A stretch of DNA of 64,000 bases, taken from Paludibacteraceae bacterium. GTDB lineage: Bacteria; Bacteroidota; Bacteroidia; Bacteroidales; Paludibacteraceae. Below, one piece after another: positions 25,355 through 32,549 of this stretch (position 1 is the first letter of the stretch; the number at the start of each line of letters is the position of its first letter). The DNA lies in contig JAFUWV010000010.1 in assembly GCA_017477325.1 (NCBI GenBank), positions 1-64,000 of the forward strand. The letters run 5' to 3'. The notes below the pieces were generated by a model, which made no database searches, was not told the DNA's origin, and worked only from the letters and a program-made list of their open reading frames with translations. Position numbers and translations under genes: made by a program.

Positions 25355-26833
25355 TTACCTGACCAATATCTTTTGCACGTACATGTCGGTTTTGAGCAGA
25401 TACACGCCACATGGCAATCCTTCAAGAGAAATATCGACATCAGAAGTGAGCAGCAGTGTTCCCTGAAGGGTGTACAAACTCAACATTTGCGCCTCAGGGT
25501 TAAGAATTACACCATGCACAATACGTAAAGAATTTCTCTCTATTTGTTCTGCGGCAGTGACAGCCGGCACAGAAGTATATGTGGAGACAACATCTTTAGG
25601 TGCATCATCGGTGTTGAACAAGAGATTGGCGTAGCCACTATAGATATAACTCTGCGCTGCGAAAGTCAATATATCCATCGTCGGCAATGTCTCCCCTTCC
25701 GTAGCCCACAGATATCGGGTAGATGTGCCATAGTCATGGTAGAAACAAATCTGCCGGTCATCATACACACGATAGTTCCAAGGGTCGGTTTTATGAGTGA
25801 GACTGAGCGATGGCGAGGAAGAGAAGCCTATGATCTCGTTGCTTGCCACATTGGTAATTACAGCCAGAGAGTCCGACAGAAAGTCAATATGATAAACGGA
25901 TTCTTCTGTAAAATCGGCACCTGTGAGATAGCGCAGACTATCTTTTGTAAACTGCCAGGGTGGTAGCAGCAAAGCATCTATCTTTCTGTCATTATTAAGT
26001 CCGCCTACAGCAAGACAATGTTTGTATGTGGATGCTACCAGATAGTCGCCAGAAGGGAACTCAGTTGCTTGCAACCACTGTGCATTCTCTGCTTTGCCAT
26101 CAGTGTACAAAGCATGCAATGTGATGTTATACACAGGGAAGAATCGGCTTCCTGCAGGAATATATTGCGGGCATGAATCCTGTGCAGACACAACGGCATA
26201 AGTCCAACCAACGAAACTATATCCTTCAAACTGCGTATCGGGCACTGGCAGTAATACTCCTTCATTGGGAGCAGACTCGGTTAACATCTCCGAATCACCA
26301 TTACCGGTACTCAGACTGACAGAGAATGGTTCTGTATTAGCAGCATGGCAAGAGATATAATAAGAAACTATATAAAGTGAGTTCTGCGAAGCACAAATAT
26401 CAATACTTAACGAATCTCCGTTCTTCACAAAGAGTCTCTCTGCAAGAGGCACACGGATCTGGACATTAGATGAAGTATACTCCCCATACCATTGTGAAGA
26501 AGCAAAAGAACTATCATCTATCTTGCATACGAGTATTCCATTTTGCTTCACCTTTAGGCTGCCTCCCCCAGCCGAGGCATTGGAATGCATAGTGAGCACA
26601 ATCTCAGTAATGATGGTGGTCGGCAATTGTGGCAAACTGAAATACGCACAATTGCCCATTGTTATCTGTCCTGCCTGTGCAGAAGTTGATGTCTGAGAAT
26701 ACTGCGGACTGACAGTAGTAAGGGCATTCCCCTCTGTTCTTACGGAGTTCTTACCATTGACATGATAGGTTACTGTCTCAGCATAAGTAAGGAGAGTGGC
26801 CAATAGTGCAAGTGGGATGAGAAATCGTTTCAT
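25355..26833 (-). CDS. Secreted protein with C-terminal Por-type sorting domain
   Basis: A 492-residue secreted protein of unknown function. Signal peptide MKRFLIPLALLATLLTYAE. Residues 25-165 form a beta-rich domain; near 200-245 FEGYSFVGWTY and LHALYTDG resemble an InlB-type B repeat; 250-400 is a beta-rich region (SGDYLVAS, STRYLWATEGE). The last 70 residues (LSLYTLQGTLLL, then LPCGVYLLKT and VQKILVR) match the general form of type IX secretion C-terminal domains, which direct proteins to the cell surface. It lies 62 bases upstream of the DPP IV start, with the DPP IV promoter between. Confidence 0.7.
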   Translation of the reverse strand: MKRFLIPLALLATLLTYAETVTYHVNGKNSVRTEGNALTTVSPQYSQTSTSAQAGQITMGNCAYFSLPQLPTTIITEIVLTMHSNASAGGGSLKVKQNGILVCKIDDSSFASSQWYGEYTSSNVQIRVPLAERLFVKNGDSLSIDICASQNSLYIVSYYISCHAANTEPFSVSLSTGNGDSEMLTESAPNEGVLLPVPDTQFEGYSFVGWTYAVVSAQDSCPQYIPAGSRFFPVYNITLHALYTDGKAENAQWLQATEFPSGDYLVASTYKHCLAVGGLNNDRKIDALLLPPWQFTKDSLRYLTGADFTEESVYHIDFLSDSLAVITNVASNEIIGFSSSPSLSLTHKTDPWNYRVYDDRQICFYHDYGTSTRYLWATEGETLPTMDILTFAAQSYIYSGYANLLFNTDDAPKDVVSTYTSVPAVTAAEQIERNSLRIVHGVILNPEAQMLSLYTLQGTLLLTSDVDISLEGLPCGVYLLKTDMYVQKILVR

Positions 26834-26877
26834 AAGTTTGTGTCAAGGTAAGTACAGATATGATGTAACATTGCAGT

Positions 26878-28188
26878 TTAGATCTTGAGTCGTAAGAATC
26901 CTATTCCAAATCGTCGTGTAGCCTCACGCTCAAGTTGCTCTCTGCATGACGGATCGGCAATAGATATAAGCAGCTTGGCCCGCTCAGCAAGAGGTTTGTT
27001 CCTTAGATAAACTATACCATGTTCTGTGACCACATACTGAGTCTGGAAGCGTGTAGTAACCACCCCCGCACCTTCTGCCAGATGAGCAACAATTTTAGAC
27101 TTGCCTTTGGCAGTAGTGGAAGGCAGTGCGATGAAGCATTTGCCTCCTTCTGAGAGTGAAGCTCCATACATAAAATCGTGCTGTCCGCCCACACCTGAGA
27201 TCACGGTCTCACCTATTGAGTCGGCGCAAATCTGTCCTGTAAGATCTATCTCAATGGCAGAGTTTATAGCCATAGCCCGAGGGTTCTGACGTATAATCTG
27301 CGGGTCGTTGGTCCAGGCAACATCACGTATAACAACATCAGTATTGCCATCGATCCAATCATAGAGTTTCCTACTACCAAGAACGAGAGAGCCAACTGAC
27401 TTTCCCTGCAACACCTTCTTCTGACTATTATCTATAATACCTTGTTTTATGAGAGGCAAGACACCGTCTGTGATAGCTTCTGTATGTAGTCCGAGGTGCT
27501 TATGAGATGAAAGTGCACGCAGCACAGCATTCGGTATGCCGCCTACTCCTATCTGCAATGTAGCACCATCAGGTATCTCGGAGGCGATATAGTTACCTAT
27601 ACGTATATCTTTGTCCGTAGGCACTGACGATGGTACCTCAAATAGCGGTTCATCACCTCGTACCAGTGCAGAGATACGTGAGACATGTATGACAGGGTCA
27701 CCAAAGGTACGAGGCATATAACGGTTAACCTGGGCAATGATGGTTTTTGAACACTCGGCTGCCGAGAAAGCGATATCAGCAGAAATACCAAAAGAGCAAT
27801 AGCCTTCTTCGTCAGGTTCGGAAACATTGAGAAAGGTGACATCCACTGGCACTTGTCCACTACGAAAAAGGCTCGGCACTTCTCCGAGGAAACATGGAAT
27901 AGTATCTGCCACCCCTTCACGAGTGGCATTCCTAAGTATGTTTGGCACGAAGATGGATACTGCATGAAAAGAGTCAAGTAATTCTCGTTTTGCATATGGA
28001 GCATCTTCAGCGTCAACACCAAAACCAGAGATGATAGTCACACCACGCAGTTCCGACGCCCTTGATGTCAGTGCACGAATAAGTACATTGGGCAGTGATG
28101 TGGAGCCCTGCAAGACAACTGTATCGCCAGACTTGACGAGTTTAACCGCCTCAGCAGCAGTCACATATTTTAGACTGGAATCGTTCAT
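26878..28188 (-). CDS. Acetyl-CoA hydrolase/CoA-transferase family protein
   Basis: A 436-residue class I CoA-transferase of the acetyl-CoA hydrolase/4-hydroxybutyrate CoA-transferase family. The catalytic Glu is in LGLHTEAITDGVL; the CoA-binding loops GVGGIPNAVL and VSGVGGQHDFMYG are present. It overlaps the aminotransferase gene by four bases. In this operon it most likely moves CoA from an arylacetyl-CoA (or branched acyl-CoA) to acetate, conserving energy; a simple acetate:succinate transferase is the alternative. Confidence 0.88.
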   Translation of the reverse strand: MNDSSLKYVTAAEAVKLVKSGDTVVLQGSTSLPNVLIRALTSRASELRGVTIISGFGVDAEDAPYAKRELLDSFHAVSIFVPNILRNATREGVADTIPCFLGEVPSLFRSGQVPVDVTFLNVSEPDEEGYCSFGISADIAFSAAECSKTIIAQVNRYMPRTFGDPVIHVSRISALVRGDEPLFEVPSSVPTDKDIRIGNYIASEIPDGATLQIGVGGIPNAVLRALSSHKHLGLHTEAITDGVLPLIKQGIIDNSQKKVLQGKSVGSLVLGSRKLYDWIDGNTDVVIRDVAWTNDPQIIRQNPRAMAINSAIEIDLTGQICADSIGETVISGVGGQHDFMYGASLSEGGKCFIALPSTTAKGKSKIVAHLAEGAGVVTTRFQTQYVVTEHGIVYLRNKPLAERAKLLISIADPSCREQLEREATRRFGIGFLRLKI

Positions 28189-29516
28189 TTGTTGAAATAA
28201 TCTTTATTAAACAATGCAAGACGATGGTCAAGTTCATCATAATCATTCTCACTTACAGCAGACACGCATCCACGAAGACCTTCTCTCGATGCACCTGTGG
28301 AAGCAAGCGAGATGGCAGCAATACCATAGCAGATAAGCTTGTTGAGCATCTTCTCTCCTGTCCAGTCCTTATACCCAAAAGTAAAGAAGAAACCATCTCC
28401 GACCGGTTTGGCATCCGCATCTTGGTCGTAAACTATGTAAAAACCGTTGCGCAACATGATTTGTTTTACCTTTTCTGCCCTGCGCGCATACTCACGGGTA
28501 TTGTGTACGAAGTTAATTTTTCCTTGACAAGCAGCACGAAACATGGCCGCCATGGCAAACTGCACAGAGTGAGTGACACCGGAAGATAGGCAAGCAAGAA
28601 TTATGTATATGAAGTTCCACAAGAATTCACCTGCATTGCCGTATCTCTCAGCCAATGTCGGATAAATACGATGTGCGAGCACAGGATTCATAGCTACGAT
28701 AGCTCCACGCTGACCTGCATAGGAGAATATCTTTGAGGAAGAGACAAGATGCACACAATTGTTGGTATATCTGCCTATAGTCGGCTGATATGGAGGTTCA
28801 TAGGGAACGCCACGTCCTTCATCACGGAAATCCATATCAAGATATGCCATATCTTCGATTGCAATCACATTGTATTTAGTGCATAGTTTGCCAATTGTCT
28901 GCAACTCTGCCTCGGTCAGACACATCCAGGTAGGGTTATTGGGGTTAGAGAATATGAGCGAAATGACGTTACCACCACTCAGATATTCTTCGAGTTTCTT
29001 TTCCAACCTCTCACCCCTGTATTCAACTATATCAAATGCCTCAACTTGCATACCCATAACCTTGCATTGCAACTTCTGCATGGGAAAACATGGGTCAAGG
29101 AAGAGCATCGTATGACGCACAGGGTCAAGTTGACTAATAATACGTATGAGTGCATATACCCCTTGCATAGAGCCAACAGTGGGGACAATGCAATCCTCGG
29201 GAATGTCAAGATTGACAAATGCTTTGACGAACTCAGAACCCCAATGCTTAACTTCAGGAATACCATTGATAAGAGGATACTTTGAGCCATAACCTTTAAG
29301 CAATGCCTGATGCTCTGCTTCGATTCCAATAAACTCGGATTGCAATCCGGGAGAGCCTAGTTCCATGTGTATGAATCTTTCACCTGTAGCAGCCTCAATA
29401 TTGCCAACCACACCAACCAACTGACGGATACTTGCATTCCCAAGTTCTTTAGCATTGCGAAGACCAAAATCCATACATATCTGGTCAACAAGTTGTTTAT
29501 TTAACGGGAAAGACAT
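28185..29516 (-). CDS. PLP-dependent class I/II aminotransferase
   Basis: A 443-residue fold-type I aminotransferase. SNPNNPTWMCL is the substrate/PLP loop, IEDMAYLDMDF carries the PLP-pairing Asp, SSSKIFSYAGQRGA holds the Schiff-base Lys, and a C-terminal ASREGLRGCVS contains the carboxylate-binding Arg. It sits between iorB and the CoA-transferase gene, so it probably deaminates aromatic amino acids to arylpyruvates for IorAB. Substrate specificity is inferred from context only. Confidence 0.88.
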   Translation of the reverse strand: MSFPLNKQLVDQICMDFGLRNAKELGNASIRQLVGVVGNIEAATGERFIHMELGSPGLQSEFIGIEAEHQALLKGYGSKYPLINGIPEVKHWGSEFVKAFVNLDIPEDCIVPTVGSMQGVYALIRIISQLDPVRHTMLFLDPCFPMQKLQCKVMGMQVEAFDIVEYRGERLEKKLEEYLSGGNVISLIFSNPNNPTWMCLTEAELQTIGKLCTKYNVIAIEDMAYLDMDFRDEGRGVPYEPPYQPTIGRYTNNCVHLVSSSKIFSYAGQRGAIVAMNPVLAHRIYPTLAERYGNAGEFLWNFIYIILACLSSGVTHSVQFAMAAMFRAACQGKINFVHNTREYARRAEKVKQIMLRNGFYIVYDQDADAKPVGDGFFFTFGYKDWTGEKMLNKLICYGIAAISLASTGASREGLRGCVSAVSENDYDELDHRLALFNKDYFNK

Positions 29517-29536
29517 GATTACAGAATATTGAATTA

Positions 29537-30127
29537 TTAACTATTACAATTGCTGATTGAAGCATTATAACCGGCTAGAAGTGCAGCAAGATTTTTGCTA
29601 ACTATATCATCGCCTTTGCGGGAGAAAATAACCCGGACACCATCTTCAATCTTCTGAAGCTTAATACCGAGCATGGGCACAGCGGCCCCAAGAAGTACCA
29701 TGTTAGAAGCCTGAGCAGGTGCTCCTGCCTGTTTGGCAAGAGCCTCAACATCAAGAAGCACATGGTTGGGGTGCGACTCAATTGTAGCAAGAATTTTCTC
29801 TATAGGAGGATAGTCGGGTATGTTGACAAATGGAAGAGATGAAGAAACAATCCATCCATCGGGCTTAAGATAGCCTACATATCGAAGTGCCTCCATAGGT
29901 TCAAGAGAAATGATTAGGTCGGCAGAACCATGGGGAATAAGGTCGCTATGAACAGGTTCAGAAGAAATACGCAGATTGCTCTGCACATCGCCTCCACGCT
30001 GCGACATGCCGTGTACCTCAGCCTGCTTTAGATACAAGCCCTCATGGAGGACTGCTTCACCAATTACGGTGGCAATAGAAAGAATTCCCTGACCACCGAC
30101 ACCTGCAAGAATAATATCTTTTTTCAT
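29537..30127 (-). CDS. iorB: Indolepyruvate oxidoreductase subunit beta
   Basis: A 196-residue gamma/beta-type subunit of 2-oxoacid:acceptor oxidoreductases. The start at 30127 (MKKDIILAGVGGQGIL) is chosen because this is the conserved family N-terminus; upstream in-frame codons lie in a repeat-like spacer. Motifs GVGGQGILS and GMSQRGGDVQSNLR are typical. With IorA it decarboxylates arylpyruvates to arylacetyl-CoA. It follows iorA by 64 bases containing two copies of a TGTTTGACAAGTTA-like sequence. Confidence 0.92.
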   Translation of the reverse strand: MKKDIILAGVGGQGILSIATVIGEAVLHEGLYLKQAEVHGMSQRGGDVQSNLRISSEPVHSDLIPHGSADLIISLEPMEALRYVGYLKPDGWIVSSSLPFVNIPDYPPIEKILATIESHPNHVLLDVEALAKQAGAPAQASNMVLLGAAVPMLGIKLQKIEDGVRVIFSRKGDDIVSKNLAALLAGYNASISNCNS

Positions 30128-30191
30128 GGTTTTAGAGGTTTGTATTGTTTGACAAGTTATTATGTTCGGTATGTTTGACAAGTTAGTGAGA

Positions 30192-31805
30192 TTATTTCTT
30201 AGCGGCTTTGAGATGACGCTTGAGAGTCTGAATACATTCGCGGCGGGCAATAACAACACTAACGCCACAATACTCTATTTCCTCACGAAGTACAGATTTT
30301 ATCTCCTCCATATTTTTAGGTAAGGGTACCACCACCCGTACATGCTCAGGTTCTACACCAACACCGATACAAATCTGCTCAAGACGACCTGTACCCGCAG
30401 AATCTTGCCCACCTGTCATACCAGTAGTAAGATTATCAGATATGAGTACAACAATATTGGCTTTAGAGTTTACACAGTCAAGAAGCCCTGTGATACCAGA
30501 ATGAGTGAAAGTTGAGTCACCAATAACGGCAATTGATGGAAATTGTCCTGCATCGGCTGCACCTTTCGCCATAGTTACAGATGCTCCCATTTCCACGGTA
30601 GCATGTAAGGCATGGAATGGCGAGAGTGCACCGAGAGTGTAGCAACCAATATCGCCGAAGATACGCGGAGAAGGATATTCACGTGCCACTTCGTTGAGCG
30701 CAGCATACATATCACGATGCCCACATCCCATGCAAAGAGCAGGTGGACGGGGGGCTAGTACTTCTTGAGTATCAAGTGTAAGAGTCTTAGTAGGTTCGAG
30801 TCCGAGAGCAAGACGCACTGAGTCAGGAGAGAGTTCTCCCATACGCGGCAACTCACCTGTGAGACGGCCACGAACAGCAATAGATGATGGCACAAGTCCG
30901 CGCATCAATTCTTCTACCACAGGCTGCCCTTCCTCCATTACCAAGACTTCTTCGGCTCCATCATTTACCATCTGATGTATCAGTTGCTCGGGCAAAGGGT
31001 ATTGAGAAACCTTCAAAAGAGAAAAGCCCATATCAGGAGTAAGGTTCTCGTGTAAATAGTTCCATGCTATACCACATGCTACTATAGCTTTCTTCGGATT
31101 GGCACCAAGAGTATATGAGTTATATGGTGAACAGTTGGATTCACTAAGAAATACAGGTTGCGCATCAACCAACTCTGCATAGTTGCGTTTAGCATAAGCA
31201 GGAAGAAGTATAAAATGCTTCACATTCTCAGGCAGCGACATAGGATTCTGCTGCTGCGGAGTATCGGTAGTCAATACTACAGCGCGAGAATGAGCCATAC
31301 GCGTTGTTACACGCATGAGAACGGGAGTATGCAATCTTTCAGACATGTTGAAAGCTACTGCCATCATATCGTAGGCCTCTTGCTGTGAAGATGGTTCAAA
31401 GATAGGAATCATAGCAAACCGACCGTAGAAACGTGAGTCTTGTTCGTTTTGCGAGGAGTGCATAGAGGGGTCATCGGCAGCGACGACAATGAGTCCGCCA
31501 TTGACACCTGTAATAGCACTGTTCATAAAAGCATCGGCACAGACATTCATGCCAACATGCTTCATGCATACAAGTGCACGCCGCCCCATATACGACATAC
31601 CGAGAGCCGCCTCCATAGCCGTCTTCTCATTGGTTGCCCACCGGCAGAATACGACAGGTTCGTCGGGTTGACGGCGTGATTGTTGATGCTGAATATACTC
31701 GGTTATCTCGGTGGAAGGTGTGCCTGGATAGGCATAGACACCTGATAGACCAGCATCGAGTGCTCCTTGAGCTATGGCTTCATCGCCTAAGAGTAAGTGT
31801 TTCAT
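30192..31805 (-). CDS. iorA: Indolepyruvate oxidoreductase subunit alpha, without ferredoxin domain
   Basis: A 537-residue alpha subunit. N-terminal pyrimidine-binding domain: GDEAIAQGALDAGLSGVYAYPGTPSTE. The thiamine diphosphate domain has CMGCGHRDMYAAL, GDIGCYTLGA and GDSTFTHSGITGL. The protein ends just after VVIARRECIQTLKRHLKAAKK; the C-terminal domain with two [4Fe-4S] clusters found in archaeal IorA (about 600-650 residues) is absent and no Cys-rich remnant follows. It forms an operon with iorB, the aminotransferase and the CoA-transferase: aromatic amino acid fermentation to arylacetates. Confidence 0.92.
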   Translation of the reverse strand: MKHLLLGDEAIAQGALDAGLSGVYAYPGTPSTEITEYIQHQQSRRQPDEPVVFCRWATNEKTAMEAALGMSYMGRRALVCMKHVGMNVCADAFMNSAITGVNGGLIVVAADDPSMHSSQNEQDSRFYGRFAMIPIFEPSSQQEAYDMMAVAFNMSERLHTPVLMRVTTRMAHSRAVVLTTDTPQQQNPMSLPENVKHFILLPAYAKRNYAELVDAQPVFLSESNCSPYNSYTLGANPKKAIVACGIAWNYLHENLTPDMGFSLLKVSQYPLPEQLIHQMVNDGAEEVLVMEEGQPVVEELMRGLVPSSIAVRGRLTGELPRMGELSPDSVRLALGLEPTKTLTLDTQEVLAPRPPALCMGCGHRDMYAALNEVAREYPSPRIFGDIGCYTLGALSPFHALHATVEMGASVTMAKGAADAGQFPSIAVIGDSTFTHSGITGLLDCVNSKANIVVLISDNLTTGMTGGQDSAGTGRLEQICIGVGVEPEHVRVVVPLPKNMEEIKSVLREEIEYCGVSVVIARRECIQTLKRHLKAAKK

Positions 31806-31838
31806 GGAGATAGATATTAGTTGTAAAAAAAATAGACA

Positions 31839-32516
31839 TTAGAGATGTGATGTTAGTGAGTTCCAAAGGTTATCGTCGGGAGGTGGTGCAGTGATGACGA
31901 TATTCTGCTTGGAAACAGGGTGAATGAACTCAATCTTACGTGCGTGCAGCGAGATACCCCCATCAGGGTTAGAGCGCTTAGCGCCATACTTGAGGTCTCC
32001 ACGCACAGGACAACCGAGAGCCGCGAGTTGGCAACGAATCTGATGATGCCTACCTGTAAGCAGATTGATTTCAAGAAGTGTATATCGGTCGCCTGATGCA
32101 AGAGTATGATATTCGAGGATTGCGAGACGAGCGTCTTTAGTACCTTGATTAACAACGAAAGTTTTATTTTGTGCTTCTCGCCGAATGAGCCAATTCTCCA
32201 GCCTTGCTTCGGGCACAGGCGGTTTGCCTTGAACAATCGCCCAATACGTCTTCTTTATAAGGTCATGCGAGCGGAACATATCATTAAGCCGGGCAAGTGC
32301 CTTGCTGGTACGAGCAAAAAGTACAATGCCCGTAGTGGGTCTATCAAGACGATGTGTGACTCCAAGAAAGACGTCGCCAGGCTTCTGGTATTTGTGTTTG
32401 ATGTAGGCTTTGACCGCATCGGAGAGCGGTGCATCGCCCGTTTTGTCGGCTTGCACTATCTCACCAACAGCCTTGTTGACCGCAATAATATGATTATCTT
32501 CGTAAAGGACGTTCAT
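31839..32516 (-). CDS. RluA-family 23S rRNA/tRNA pseudouridine synthase
   Basis: A 225-residue pseudouridine synthase. The start at 32516 (MNVLYEDNHIIAVNK) fits the family; an ATG eight codons upstream is in frame but adds only a Tyr-rich extension. The catalytic motif is HRLDRPTTGIVLFA with the essential Asp. GRHHQIRCQLA is the C-terminal family motif. There is no S4 domain. The exact uridine target cannot be told. It precedes iorA by 33 bases. Confidence 0.9.
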   Translation of the reverse strand: MNVLYEDNHIIAVNKAVGEIVQADKTGDAPLSDAVKAYIKHKYQKPGDVFLGVTHRLDRPTTGIVLFARTSKALARLNDMFRSHDLIKKTYWAIVQGKPPVPEARLENWLIRREAQNKTFVVNQGTKDARLAILEYHTLASGDRYTLLEINLLTGRHHQIRCQLAALGCPVRGDLKYGAKRSNPDGGISLHARKIEFIHPVSKQNIVITAPPPDDNLWNSLTSHL

Positions 32517-32549
32517 GTAGTAATAATGGTTACTGATCACAGGTTACGG

